NCBI RefSeq assembly: GCF_003589595.1
Contig: NW_020654422.1
Coordinates: 17,395,338-17,459,337 of the forward strand
Length of the DNA: 64,000 nt
Source of the DNA: Hyposmocoma kahamanoa
Taxonomy: Eukaryota; Arthropoda; Insecta; Lepidoptera; Cosmopterigidae
Reading direction: 5' to 3'
Program-made: the position numbers and the translations under genes
Shown: positions 48,051-58,850 of the stretch, one piece after another
How positions within the stretch are numbered: position 1 is the stretch's first letter
How the letters are laid out: the number at the start of each line of letters is the position of its first letter
The notes under the pieces: model-generated
Seen by the model: only the letters and a program-made list of their open reading frames with translations
The model's database searches: none
What the model was told of the DNA's origin: nothing

Positions 48051-48537
48051 TGTTATAATATCTATTTGTACTGGCTTTGGGAGTAAACTAATTTGTCTGT
48101 TTATCGATTGAGAAACTCTTTAAATTATGAGTTAAGTCCTTCTAATCTTCTTGAGCACCTGAACTATTAATTATAATATATAATAATTTTAGTATTATAA
48201 TTATCTAATAATTTTAGTTTTTTTTTGTAGTACCGACCGCTCACTTTGGCGTGATATCTATACCTGGTTGTACCTACATCATACTGTTATTTCCGATTCT
48301 GCACTTAGTTACGTAGATCACGTATCTGTCGCCGTCTTTTGGCGCTTTTGGCAGCTGACCGTAACTGTAAGCCTATTACAGGTTCAAAGTTAAATTACAT
48401 TTTTCTTATCTGTCGCTTTTAACACAGTCTTGAACTGCATGTGACAACAACAATATCTAATTTTATATCGGTACATAATTAAGTCATTTAATGTAGGTTA
48501 CCCCGTTTACTAATTAATTATAAATAAATTTGCCCAT

Positions 48538-48612
48538 GAGCGGTGGTAGCCTAGATGGCGAGCGGTTGCTTTTCATTTGAGAGGTTGAACGTTCGAATCT
48601 CTAGCGGTACAT
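48538..48612 (+). mobile_element. tRNA-like SINE head
   Basis: gtggtagcctagatggcgag and gttgaacgttcgaatctc are spaced like A and B boxes. The two ends (gagcggt and agcggtac) do not form a tRNA acceptor stem, so it is treated as a SINE head rather than a tRNA gene. Confidence 0.5.
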
Positions 48613-49214
48613 AACTATTACTTTATTTCTAAGTTACGTATATTAATTGAGAATGTTTAGTAGCAAAATTTTTTTTCTAAAACGAAAAAATCGTGATAAA
48701 ACTTATGCATCCAAGAAGATTCAGACCCATGGAAAAGGGTATGAAGTTCCTATCTTATATTAGCAAAGTATGGTGAACAAGATGATGTTGACGAAATAAG
48801 AAAGAAAAAACCAGAAAGCTTCTTATTATTAGCGCTGTTACAGGATCTACAGATATTTCTTTTTAAGATAAAACCTTATATTCCTAGATATTTGGAAAGG
48901 TAATTGGAACATCTCGTTCGGTATTTTAACGAGTACCCAAAATTAAGATATTTTGTAAATTACCGGTTTGAATGGAAGTAGTATATTCAGGTACCGGTAG
49001 TATATTGGTACTTTTGAAACCGGCTCATTGTTTTGTTACTATAAATATTCCAATTATATGAAAAATATACCAGAATTTATTTAATTAGTCATTTAGTATA
49101 CTAGCGATACATAGTCTTGAGTGTATCGTGTGCGTTTATTTCTATGTTCTTACAACCGCAATGATTTGCGTTTTTTTTATTTAGGAATATAAACAATTCA
49201 TTATTACTGGGTGC
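48613..49214. other. no gene recognised
   Basis: AT-rich; ggtaccggtag-like words repeat near 48960-49010. No feature supported. Confidence 0.3.
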
Positions 49215-49770
49215 GGCTCAAATTATCTATTTTCCGTATAGAACGTATAGACGTAGGGCGTATAGACGTGCTGAAAGTAGGTCACCCCCAAAGAACGCCA
49301 CAACCACCAGACTTGCGCTGCTTGTATTCAGCGGATTCCTGCAACTTTCATCAGGTCATCGGTCCACCTTATGGGTGGTGGTCTGTCCACGTTGCGTCTC
49401 CCGGTATGCGGTCACCATTCGAGAACTCGGGCCCCATCGGCTATCTGTTCTGCGGGTAATGTACAATTGTTTGGGCTATGTCGGTTTGTTTGGTTCCCTT
49501 GCGAATGACCTCATTACCGATACGATCTCACAGTGAAACTCCGACCTTGAGCTTTCTGATGAGACCCATAGTAAGCGACTACGTCTCATCGATGAATCAT
49601 CACTGGTATTATGTTTGTTTTTTTCCCTGATACCAATGGCTCGGCGCTGTCATGCATGCCGTAACACTCCGTCCACTCTTGCCACCGGCTCTCACGATAC
49701 TGACTGGGTATACGAAGGCATGGACACTCGCGACAGCGTGTAGTATTGTCTGGCAACACACTCTGGTCAA
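49215..49770 (-). pseudogene. LINE endonuclease/reverse-transcriptase C-terminal region, decayed
   Basis: On the minus strand the pieces RRTDSRWGP, then in another frame RVLEW, TGRRNVDRPPPIRWTDDL and MKVAGIR occur in the expected order for the tail of a widespread arthropod endonuclease/reverse-transcriptase LINE (R-T-D-x-R-W-G, G-R-P-P-x-R-W-x-D-D). Upstream, a match to the region around the conserved C-V-A-x-Q is visible near 49750. At least two in-frame stops and one frameshift are present. The GC content is higher than the flanks. The copy is inactive. Confidence 0.7.
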
Positions 49771-49926
49771 AAGTAACTTACTTTGTACAATAGATATTAA
49801 AGAATTCTAGCCATTATAATTCTACATTGAAAAATAAACTATTTATATTCAAAAGTAATTTTTTTCATTGATAATAGCTGGCAGATTCTTCTCTATAATT
49901 ATTACGTTCCCATATTTATATATTCA

Positions 49927-50212
49927 GTAGCAGTAGAGCTCTTTGGGAAAGAGTTCGTCCAAGGAAGTACTGTCACCTTACCTATTTCTGCCGCCAAGCA
50001 GTAATGTCTGACATTGTTCCGGTTTTGAAGGGTAAGGGTGCTGGTGAAATTACAGGCACGTGGAACTTTTCACCTAACGTGTCACGGTGATGGGCGCAGA
50101 GGCTGTGCACCTCAGATCTTTGCGATTTAAAGCTCTGAGCTACAGTCATGGACAGGCGTGTCGTTAATCAGGCGCATGACTTGTTCGTCCCGCACTGCAC
50201 TTACTATCATGA
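49927..50212 (-). repeat. dispersed repeat C, near full-length reverse copy
   Basis: Runs from gtagagctctttgggaaaga through gccgccaagcagtaatg, gaagggtaagggtgctgg and gatttaaagctctgag to ggcgcatgacttgttcgtcc. Confidence 0.8.
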
Positions 50213-51190
50213 AAAAAAAAAGATATTAAAGAATTGTAGCCATTATAATTCTACATTGCAAATTAAGCTATTTATATTGAAAAGTAATATATTATAATAG
50301 CTGGCAGATTGTTCTTTGTATTTATTACATTATGACAATTCTATATTTATTAAATAACTACTAAACACTGTAATGAGACTTGCAGTGTTTTGGTTTGACG
50401 CGGTAGAGTATACCTAAACACAAATGAATAATGTAATATGAAATAGCGCTACGCATGAAATTGGAAATATTAGTCAACTCGATTATTGAATCAATTCGTT
50501 TACCACTACCAAATAGGTTTTGTGAATTTAGGTAATGAATAAACCATTTTAACGTACGAAATTCACGATTCTTAATAACGTTGTGATTTGATTAAAACTC
50601 GGTGGCTGTATATCGAATTTACACATTTGATTGCATACTCAGGTAAATTAAATCTCTTTGGTATTCGAGTAGATCGTAAAATACCAAGTAAAGTGGCCGT
50701 CTAACAATTTAATAACATTTTAAATGGTCACCTGAACGTTCGACCGCTGTATTTAATTAAGCCGCGACCCCTTTTGTTAACGTTTTATGTACAGATCCCC
50801 CAAAGAGTTTTATAACATGTTAATATTAAGCACCTTCTGAAATTAAATACAGTTTTTGATGCGTGATAATTAATTGGCATGTAATTAACGCTAAATATAA
50901 CTTGCGAGAGGTTAATTGTGATAACCTTTGGGAAAACTGCATGAAATCGGGCGTGAAATTAGGCAACATCAAATAAGTTTATCTTAATCTACTATTCGTA
51001 ATGAGAGTTTGCTAGTTTGCCAGTTATGCGAGTTATGTTAGATGAGGTATATAGATTAAAGTTATGTTGTTGTGTGATGTTCCATAATATTGCACAAAAA
51101 ATTGCTTTTACTGTTGATTTACAACCATAATTTCATGTGGATGTCCTGTCCAAACGTTAGCGTTTTCTGATAAAATAATGTTACCACATT
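50213..51190. other. no gene recognised
   Basis: A short duplication of agatattaaagaatt...gccattataattctacattg (49793 region and 50221 region) flanks the repeat C copy as direct repeats of about 50 bp. The rest is AT-rich. Confidence 0.45.
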
Positions 51191-51367
51191 AAAGCGTGAA
51201 ACACACAGGGAGCGGGTTCGGGTCGGGCGCGGGTCGGGTGCGGGTCGGGTCGGGCGCGGGTCGGGTCGGGCGCGGATCGGGTCGGGACCGCGGCGGGTCT
51301 AACTCCTTGTATTTATATGGGCGACAAAACACCGAGCGCGAGCGCGGGACGGGTACTTCACGCTTTT
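51191..51367. mobile_element. short inverted-end element with GGGTC-rich core
   Basis: The ends aaagcgtgaa and ttcacgcttt are inverted copies. The core (51210-51300) is a degenerate tandem of cgggtcgggcgcgggt-type units, all G-rich on the plus strand, with G-triplet runs that could form quadruplexes. It looks like a MITE that has expanded GC-rich subterminal repeats. The 79-codon Gly/Arg frame across it is an artefact. Confidence 0.6.
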
Positions 51368-51419
51368 TGAATGCTATATCATGCTACTCTCAATTTTCAT
51401 TGGTGACTATGTACAATGT

Positions 51420-51610
51420 TTTTGAAGGGTTCTAATGAAATTACAGGAAAATGGGACTTTTCAACTAATGTCTCAGGGTGACGGGCGCGGTGAGGGTGCA
51501 TCTCACACCTTGGCGATATAAAGCTCTGAGTGGCACTGCAACTGTCATGAATAAGCCTGTCGCATAATCACCAGGCGCACGACGTACCCATCACGTCCCT
51601 TGATACCATA
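51420..51610 (-). repeat. dispersed repeat C, left half in reverse
   Basis: Contains tgaaattacaggaaaatggg, tctcagggtgacgggcgc, aaagctctgagtggcactgc and accaggcgcacgac, ending cccttgatacca. Confidence 0.75.
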
Positions 51611-52534
51611 AAAAAAGAAAAAAAAGAATAGAAAATTTAATTTTTATTTAAATTTATTTTTTAATTCATTTTGTTGTGTATACATAGGCCGTTATATAAT
51701 GCAGTATTGCAGAATATCACGATTTTGAATTAAGTATACCGCGATGAGCAGAAGAAGCGAAATTTTATAGTGAATAAAGCACCCACCTTCTTACGTTAAG
51801 AAATTCTTACATAAAAATAAGATTTAGTGTTTTATTCACGAAGTTTCTCCTGCTCGGCTTGTCGTTGCATGTGTAATTCAAATTCTGCATCGCTGCGTTA
51901 TTGTATAAAGCCAGCGATATGACAAAATGAAAACAAATATTAAATAAATATTCTTAGATTGAATACAAAATGTTACCATAGTGGTCTTCACTCGGCTTTT
52001 TGTCATTACAAAGACGAGGAGACGTTATATAAAATATCACGTGTAGCATTACCTATTTCAATTTTCACGCCTAGGGTACGAAAATGTCGCCACGTTTGAA
52101 GTCAATTCGCTGAAAGCGTCAAAATACACCCGCGAAGTTCTGTAATTCGCTTACAGCGCCTTTGGTGGTGAGGGAGTTAAGTAGAATTCTTTTTACGAAT
52201 TAAATTGTTAACATTGTTCAATATTTATGGTGAGATGTACTTTAAATATGTATTAAAAATAATAACGCAAATTAATTACTATTTGCTTTCAGTAGTAACC
52301 AAATAACAAATAAAATCAAAATAGTTTTTTTCAAACGCTTACATGTTGTGTTCCATATTATATAATTTACTCGTGTAATTGTGGTCGCCGGCAGAAAACG
52401 AGCGTAACACTCTTGCAAATTCGCTTGTAGCAAATTTCGCTAATTTGTGGCCTTTTATAAATAAAATCTGAAGACGCTGACGCTTGTGGCAATAAGTGAA
52501 TTCGCTAGGAGCGTCGCGGCTCGTGGCCCTCGCA
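51611..52534. other. no gene recognised
   Basis: Contains scattered attcgct and gcgcc words but no supported element or exon. Confidence 0.3.
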
Positions 52535-52760
52535 TCTCAAGCGGGTTCGAATCCGGACCTTTGTGTTTTTCGTAATTTATATACCAAATTTAATTTGGTT
52601 TTTATCATGAGCTTTTCAGTGAAGAAAAACGTGGCGAGGAAAGTTACACACATCTGCAAAGCAGTTTAATGATGTGTGTGAAGTTCCCAACCAGCGCTGG
52701 GCCCTCGTGGGAATTATAGTCTAGGCCCTCTCGTTGTGAGAGAAGACCTGTGCCTTGAAC
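52535..52760 (+). mobile_element. lepidopteran-type SINE
   Basis: A B-box gcgggttcgaatccgg is followed by the body gaagaaaaacgtggcgagga, cacacatctgcaaagcagtt, gtgtgtgaagttcccaac, tgggccctcgtgggaattat and gagaagacctgtgcc. This word order is characteristic of an abundant SINE-like repeat of moths and butterflies, and is the strongest taxonomic hint in the window. Partly degenerate. Confidence 0.75.
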
Positions 52761-53577
52761 TATTTTTATTATTTAACATCGTGGGACATGAAGGTCATAT
52801 TCATTTATAGAATCCATTCTCATTGTTATTTTGTTTTTCACTATGCTATTTACGGAAATTTCATAATAAAAAAATCGTAAAATTTCGATCGGCTGATTAC
52901 TCACTAAATTCGACCCACGTATTGCAGAGCTCTAGTCCTAGTGATCCACGCGCTTGCGATTGCTACACGTGTATATAAATTTTGTTCTTTCATAATACAA
53001 GGCGAAAAAATTCAAATTCAAAAATTCATTGTTATTGTCAGCGAATTAGTGGCACAATCCCTTGACCTCCAACATCACTGGATACAAACCCGATCAATTT
53101 ATTTATCTGCGTCAGAACGAGACCTATGTCGAAAAATCCAAGTGGCAATAACAAAAATACGAGAGAATCGATAGGCCGAAAAGAAACTTTTTGCGCCGAT
53201 AAACTTCATTTGATTTAGCGTAATAGTTTTCAAAGTAGAGTGGTTTTCGTGACTGGATTAGAAAATTGTATAAAAAGTACAAATAGTCTTCAATGACTTT
53301 CGCAGAAGTAATATTTATTTTAAATGATCATAATTAAAAAAAAAACCTTTATACAGAAAATGGGTTCTAATATTAGCCATTATATAATATTTATATTATA
53401 ATACGAATGTAAACCTTACATTTCTATAAATAACATTGCAATTTTACTATAAAACACTGGGGTTCATATAGGAATGTGCAAGGATTTTTCTACACGGCCG
53501 TGTCATACCATTTTAAGCTTATTGCTTGCCATTTTCAAAATTAAGTTTCGAGGTAAGCAGATTTTTTATTATATCAT
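52761..53577. other. no gene recognised
   Basis: The 77-codon plus-strand frame at 52941 has no recognised domain. AT-rich throughout. Confidence 0.3.
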
Positions 53578-53695
53578 GATGGTGTTAAGCGACACGCTCG
53601 TTCATAACAGTCGCAGTGCCACTCAGAGCTTTAAATCGCAAAGACTTATAGGCACTGTCATTACGCCCGACAACGAGTCATTAGCTCACTTGATA
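53578..53695 (+). repeat. dispersed repeat C fragment
   Basis: Contains ggtgttaagcgacacgct and cactcagagctttaaatcgc. Partial copy; the open frame through it is not a gene. Confidence 0.65.
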
Positions 53696-53819
53696 GAAGT
53701 CCTCAAGATCTTGTGCTGTCTTCTTTGATTGGAGTACCGAAGTCCGCTGAATATTTTTTCCTACTTTTTACATTGTTGTCCTACATTGGCATACGTACGC
53801 ACGCATTAATTAAGCACGT

Positions 53820-53880
53820 AGGTTCGTGTCCTGTCATATCGAAGAAATTTTTCTTTGTGTTCAATCTTTGTATTAAAATT
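53820..53880 (+). mobile_element. tRNA-like element, family B, 3' fragment
   Basis: Contains aggttcgtgtcctgtcatat (B-box side) followed by gaagaaatttttctttg and tcaatctttgtattaa, the family 3' words. The 5' half is missing. Confidence 0.5.
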
Positions 53881-55033
53881 TTCTCAATCTAGTGAAGTAA
53901 TTTTACAAAAAATTAATTATTTAATAACACCAATATTATAATGTCATAAAAGCGACATTTCTTGTCAACCTCTATTAGCTGTAAAGTAACCTGGTGTGTG
54001 TGAAGAAAAAACTTTCATAGATTTTTCACTGGTGGCTTTACGGCAAAAAAACCTAAAACGAAAACCTGTAACAAACGCCTAGAAAAATTCGTAAGGTGTA
54101 CTGACCGAATCTGTCGCACAGTTGGTAGAGTGGTTGACCTGATGACATTCAATAAAATCAATATTACTTTTTCTTAGTTTGCTTTATTTTATTATTTGCT
54201 TTTTCTTAGTTTGCTTTATTTGCGCTATATTTTCTCGAATCGTCTCCTAGTTAGGTCTATCTAAAACATTACAAATTAATCGCAATAAAGTTGCTATTAC
54301 ACATTCGCCACGGGTTAAAATTATTACTATATAAAGACGAATACTCCACACAGATTATTTCTTGTAACATTAAAAGAATTGAGAACAGAAGCACACGTAG
54401 TCTTCAATTATTTCCGACAATTGATATGGAAGAATTTAATGGCATTACGGTTTGCAGGAAACTTGAACGCAATATACGAAGAAAGGTTTTGTCACACGAA
54501 ACTACAATAAATGTATTTTGTGTTTTCTACAGAAAAGACAAGGAGACTGTGTTGTAGTTATTCAATTGTCAAGACCTTTAATACGAGTTCAAAGCATGGA
54601 ACGTCGCTAAAATAAAAAAATAAAATAAAAATAAAATAAAAACCATTTATTTCAGACAATGTAGTCCATACACTAACGACCGCGCAAAATCTTTTCTTGT
54701 GTAGGAAATTGTAGTTCATTTTGTGATCTTTGGACGTGTTGTACAATATGTAAATACAAAATTGTCATTTCGTACCACAGAACAATAGCGTCACGTGTGT
54801 GTCAACAGTTCGCGGAATTCCGCAAACTCGAGCTCAGTCTTTTGCACAAATGATAGTCACACTTGTAATATTATCTATATTGGTGTTTCGTATCATCATC
54901 AAGTCTTATTTTATTTCATTTTAAATTTACTGTTCATTGTAAAGGTAACTTTATACCTACCATTACCAGTATCATATGTGGTACTTTTATTAAATCCATC
55001 ACGAAAAAGAAACTAACAATATATGTAATATAT
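53881..55033. other. no gene recognised
   Basis: A short direct duplication of tttttcttagtttgctttatt occurs near 54168-54220, and an (ataaa)n run at 54608-54645. A fragment at 54115 (cgcacagttggtagagtgg) resembles a tRNA-like head. Nothing coding is supported. Confidence 0.35.
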
Positions 55034-55314
55034 GATTGACATTATATGGACGTCGGGTCCGCGCTAAAAAATGTCCGAAATTATAGGGCGTTAAAATCGT
55101 ATACAGAGCGTCATTCACGCTTTAGTCTTTGTTTGTTCGACTGACAGCGAAGCAAGCAAAATTAGACAGTACTGCGATGACATTACAATTTAAATTCAAC
55201 GTTTTAGCTTTTTCATATTCCTTTACATGTCACTACGTTTAAATAGGTTGACTTGGGACATTTTTTTCGTGGTTTTTGTATTAGACCCGTCGCCCGTTTA
55301 TTTGTAAGTCAATG
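55034..55314. mobile_element. hAT-like MITE, copy 2
   Basis: Reverse-oriented relative of 33652-33879: gattgac...gacgtcgggtccgcgc at the left, gacccgtcgcccgtttattt and gtaagtcaatg at the right, sharing ggttgacttgggaca and the gcgatgacattacaattta region. Flanks aatatat on both sides may be the target duplication. It is about 50 bp longer than copy 1. Confidence 0.75.
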
Positions 55315-55752
55315 AATATATTATGTCATTATGTATATTAAAATACATTTAGTTTAATAGGATTTGGCATGGTAGCATGTTGAACAAGCTTCCAGCTTAC
55401 GGATTTCCTGTTGCACATGGATAGGCGATTTTCTGAAGTATCCTTCAGAAAGATCAATCCGTGTTGTTGTAGATTGTTACTCGTCTGCTCCTCATGGTAT
55501 AAAAATAATGTATTTATTCTCTTCCACAGTGAAACTTATATCTAAGTACATAAAATACAGTGTATCCTTTTTATTGTGGAAGACCACCATAAAAAGTTTG
55601 AGCACCAGCTCAAACTAGGTAAACCCTGTGTTATGAGACACCAGGTCTCCCTTTCCGGATCAAATTTGAATCCAGGAATAAAAATAAAAGCTCAGTGGTA
55701 AGGTTAAAACTGTGTGTGCGTGCGTGCGTTCGTGTGTGCGTGAGAGTAATCT
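55315..55752. other. no gene recognised; (tgcg)n-like run
   Basis: Contains a short gtgtgtgcgtgcgtgcg run at about 55713-55742 immediately before the reverse-transcriptase fragment. Otherwise nothing. Confidence 0.35.
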
Positions 55753-55953
55753 TACCGGACCGGAAACGCCGGTGTACCTCAGCAATATGTCCTCTCTGGC
55801 ACTCTACTCTTACTGCATAACAACAGCCTGCTGCTGATGCCCGGTATCTTTGGGTACGCCGACGACAGCACAATGATAGAGAGCTATGTGCTAGACGCCC
55901 GAGACAACAGCGAAGAGATCGGTGTAAACGAGAGACAATGGTCACCCGGTTGA
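55753..55953 (+). pseudogene. reverse-transcriptase fragment of a non-LTR retrotransposon
   Basis: The plus strand reads TGNAGVPQQYVLSGTLLLLH, a copy of RT motif 4/B (G-V-P-Q-x-x-x-L-S). After about ten residues comes PGIFGYADDSTMIESY, with the catalytic Y-A-D-D of motif 5/C. The frame stops at 55951-55953; the following ETMVTRLNLS continues in a different frame, so there is a frameshift near 55935. About 66 of some 900 residues remain; the copy is dead. The motif set is that of Jockey/CR1-type LINEs. Codons are GC-richer than the flanks. Confidence 0.8.
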
Positions 55954-56559
55954 ACCTGAGTCCCATCGTCGCTTAACATCAGGTGAGATTGTGGCCAAGC
56001 GTGTGTCTATTATATATAAAAAAAACTCGCTATAAATGATTATAATGTAAGTAAATAGCAAATAACGTATACTGTTATTGTTGTGAACATGTACATAAAT
56101 ATTTAAACCTCTAACTGAAAAGTTATCATTTTGCACATGTGACTTTATCACACTAAGGATGCGATTTGTAGGAACATTGTGTCCAAAACCCTATTTCAAG
56201 AGGATCCTAACATTTCTATGCTCCCTTACTTAGCTCAACATTGTAGTCTAGTTAATAACCATCTCATGATCGTAAGTGGTGATGTGGTGTAAGGTAGAGC
56301 TTTTGCTTAGAAAATGCCTGTTGAGTCTCACCTTGGAAAGGCTCAAGTTATAATTGACGTGAAACAAATCGACAGGCAACTAATTCCGCGCCAAAAAAGA
56401 GTCTGATCGTATTTTTTTATGATTTTATTTATTTCTAAATGTTAATCATTAAAAAACACCATATATGTTGCTCTGATCCCAAAGTAAGTAACTAAAGCAT
56501 TTGTGTTATGGAAATTGGAAACATCGACGATACCACAAACAACCAGACCAGAGACAATA
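55954..56559. other. end of RT fragment and unassigned DNA
   Basis: tcccatcgtcgcttaacatc and aggtgagattgtggccaag (55960-56000) look like the 3' part of a dispersed lepidopteran repeat fused to the RT fragment. The rest is AT-rich. Confidence 0.4.
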
Positions 56560-56668
56560 CAGAAAAGTTAGTTTTTCTACACTGACCCGGCCTGGGATCG
56601 AAGCCAGGACCTCAGAGATGTTGATATTCTGAAAACCGGTGTGCAAGCGACTTGACCACGGAGACGGT
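56560..56668 (-). mobile_element. tRNA-derived SINE-like element (reverse)
   Basis: On the minus strand, ctccgtggtcaagtcgcttg and gaggtcctggcttcgatccc give A- and B-box-like regions with the spacing of a tRNA-derived head. It is related to 41243-41345 through the gaggtcctgg-ttcgat region. Confidence 0.6.
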
Positions 56669-56681
56669 CAATCAAGTAACG

Positions 56682-56800
56682 GGACTTCAAATCAACAATT
56701 GCAGTGCTACTTAAAGCTTTAAATCGTAAAGATCTCAGGGGCACTGTAATTGCGCCCATCACCTTTGGATATAAGACAAGTCTCATGTACTTTTCACATT
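56682..56800 (+). repeat. dispersed repeat C fragment
   Basis: Contains aagtaacgggac, agctttaaatcgtaaagatc, aggggcactgtaattgcg and acaagtctcatgtac. Partial and diverged. Confidence 0.65.
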
Positions 56801-57394
56801 ATTAAAGATTGTTTGATCATTTTAAATCTCGTTTTTTTCTAACTTGCTTTTAGCAATACAATTTTATTTTATGATTTTTATTTTAGAAATTTTTCGGAAA
56901 ATTACCCAACAGCAATGTCAACAACATAAAAGTGTGATACCACATAGGTACTATTTCGTAAAGATGCACTGCTCCTTCAGAGACTGTTACTACGATGAAC
57001 ATTAAAGCAGTATATACATGCAGTAACTGGTACAATCACTGGGGACTTACTTAACTTAAGTGAAGATCAATTAGCTGAATCGAATAAGGCGCGAAACAAA
57101 GGGCTTTTGGGTCAAAGCCCAATGGGAGTTCGAACTGATTCTCACAATATTTAACGTTAATTTCGTATACATTTTGCTTACTGAACACATACGACGTAAC
57201 TTTATTTAACTTTTCAACAAACAATTCTAGTGTAATATCATCGTATACAAACTAGATTCAACATTGTTAGATTACACTATCTGAAACTTAACACCGATAG
57301 TTGATTTGTGTTTTTTTTTAACGAATTTAAGTATAAATAAAATTACATTACATGTGTAAGGGCGGAGCTATGACTTAAAAAATATAGTTAGACA
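56801..57394. other. no gene recognised
   Basis: AT-rich; a cgaataaggcgcgaaac...gggagttcgaact stretch at 57080-57135 vaguely resembles a tRNA-derived head but is too weak to call. Confidence 0.3.
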
Positions 57395-57575
57395 AGCAAA
57401 TTAATAAACAATAATCCCCTAGTTTGCTGTTAAATGAGACCACTTCTGAGGGATTCTCTTTCCAATAAAAAAAAATCAAAATCGGTTCACAAGCCGGAGT
57501 GATCGCGCAACACATAAAAAACAAAAAAATATCATACAATCGAATTGAGAACCGCCTCCTTTTTTTGAAGTCGGT
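57395..57575 (-). repeat. dispersed repeat fragment ending gaagtcggttaaaa
   Basis: Contains aaatcaaaatcggttcac, gaattgagaaccgcctcctt and ttttgaagtcggttaaaa. The last word also occurs near 24410 and, in diverged form, at the edge of repeat F (20820), so these are pieces of related interspersed repeats. Confidence 0.5.
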
Positions 57576-57742
57576 TAAAAATAAATAACGAAAGCATTAA
57601 ATTGTTTTAAATAATAAAATATCTTAATAAAGTAACGCAGTAACAATAGTTAAAAAATATTGGGCCCTATTTACTAGAAACGTGAAGTATGTACTTTTTT
57701 AACTCGACATCCCAACCGCTTGGCTGGGATACTTGCCATATT

Positions 57743-58102
57743 TGCTTTTTTAGGCATTGCTATAATATGTCCATAAAGATATATAATGCTTTGCCTGCAG
57801 TGATTGCAGACTTACCCTTAAACATATTTAAAAATAAATTATTTCACTTGTTATGTGATCTGTGTATATATGATATCAAAGATTATTTAAATTGGAAAGA
57901 AATTGACACAACCTCGTTTATAAGAATAACCGTTTCAATATATTTGTAATTTTTTTAAAATAATTTATCTAATGTAATTAAATCACTACAAGAACTTACT
58001 TTTAAATACAATTGGCCAAATTCAGGTTGAATACAATGTGTAAATTTTACTCAAGACCGGTATAAATACTGTATTCCGGCAAATAAACGTATTCTATTCT
58101 AT
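57743..58102 (+). pseudogene. LINE polyprotein C-terminus and 3' tail
   Basis: The plus strand encodes RHCYNMSIKIYNALPAVIAD followed by LPLNIFKNKLFHLL and a stop at 57947-57949. The I-K-I-Y-N-x-L-P and F-K-x-K-L pattern is the recurrent C-terminus of CR1/Jockey-type LINE polyproteins. After the stop come about 150 bp of AT-rich 3' sequence ending attctattctat, a short simple tail of the kind these elements carry. Only about 70 codons remain. Confidence 0.7.
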
Positions 58103-58165
58103 AAAGTAATGAATCTATGTGTATACTAATAAATTATTATAATTGTAGAGCTTAATATAGAGAGA

Positions 58166-58378
58166 TCAGAGATGTTTGTCTTTAATAAAATCTTGTATTG
58201 CGTAATAACACTTTTGTATGAGTATGTTCTTCAATTTGTTATAAAACACTTTTTCGTATTTCTGAAGTAACAAATTGCTTGGTACCATGTTATAGTATAT
58301 GGCTATTGCTCTGTAATAAGGGCTATTTTTGAAAATTGTCAATTTAGGCGAGCGAGGTTCTTGCTTATGCTGTCTACG
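58166..58378 (-). pseudogene. LINE polyprotein C-terminus, opposite orientation
   Basis: The minus strand reads RRQHKQEPRSPKLTIFKNSP, then YYRAIAIYYNMVPSNLLLQK, a lysine-rich stretch, and CYYAIQDFIKDKHL to a stop at 58166-58168. The R-x-P-K-L, S-P-Y-Y-x-A-I and K-C-Y-Y motifs belong to the same class of LINE C-termini as the fragment at 57743, but on the other strand. The two 3' ends face each other about 65 bp apart. 70 codons are open without a stop, so this copy is relatively well kept. Confidence 0.75.
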
Positions 58379-58520
58379 TTCACTTTTGACTTTAGAAATT
58401 TAATTTTTTTATAACAAATGCGCTAGTTTAGTATGTGTTGCTTTATGAATAAAGATTTACAGCTGTCACCACGGGCGGCGTAGGTTTAGAATTATCCTGA
58501 GGCACTTTTTCTGTAGTAGT

Positions 58521-58850
58521 TGCTACATAGGCCAGACAAAGAGAATTATCACTAAAAGGGTCAAAGAACATATCGCAGCTGTATAAAATCGCCAATGTAA
58601 TAAGTCAGCGATTGCAGAACATTTACTGGAAAGGGGTACAAATTACCGGATTGAGTTTCATCGTACGCAGGTTCTCTCCGTCGATCGTCACTTTTATTCA
58701 AGAGTTGTACGTGAAGCGATTGAAATAAAAAAACATCCTAATAATTTTAATCGGGAGGACGGTTTCAAATTATCTGCAGCATGGAATGCGGTGTTTGCAA
58801 AAACTCAATATTCGCGATCGACTGCATACCAGAATACGGCTGAGATATAA
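58521..58850 (+). pseudogene. Penelope-like element, GIY-YIG endonuclease fragment
   Basis: The plus strand encodes CYIGQTKRIITKRVKEHIAA, then one in-frame stop (58584-58586), then NKSAIAEHLLERGTNYRIEF, VREAIEIKKHPNNFNREDGF and KLSAAWN, to a final stop at 58848-58850. The Y-I-G-Q-T-x-R, the K-E-H, the S-A-I-A-E-H and the R-E-A-I-E-I-x-K...N-R-E-D-G sequence are diagnostic of the C-terminal GIY-YIG endonuclease of Penelope-like retroelements. It lacks the GIY half and the whole reverse transcriptase. The single stop and otherwise open frame suggest a fairly young truncated copy. Confidence 0.9.

Noticed and set aside
51196..51435. Glycine/arginine-rich 79-codon frame
   Set aside because: It is the translation of a GGGTC tandem repeat inside a short inverted-end element.
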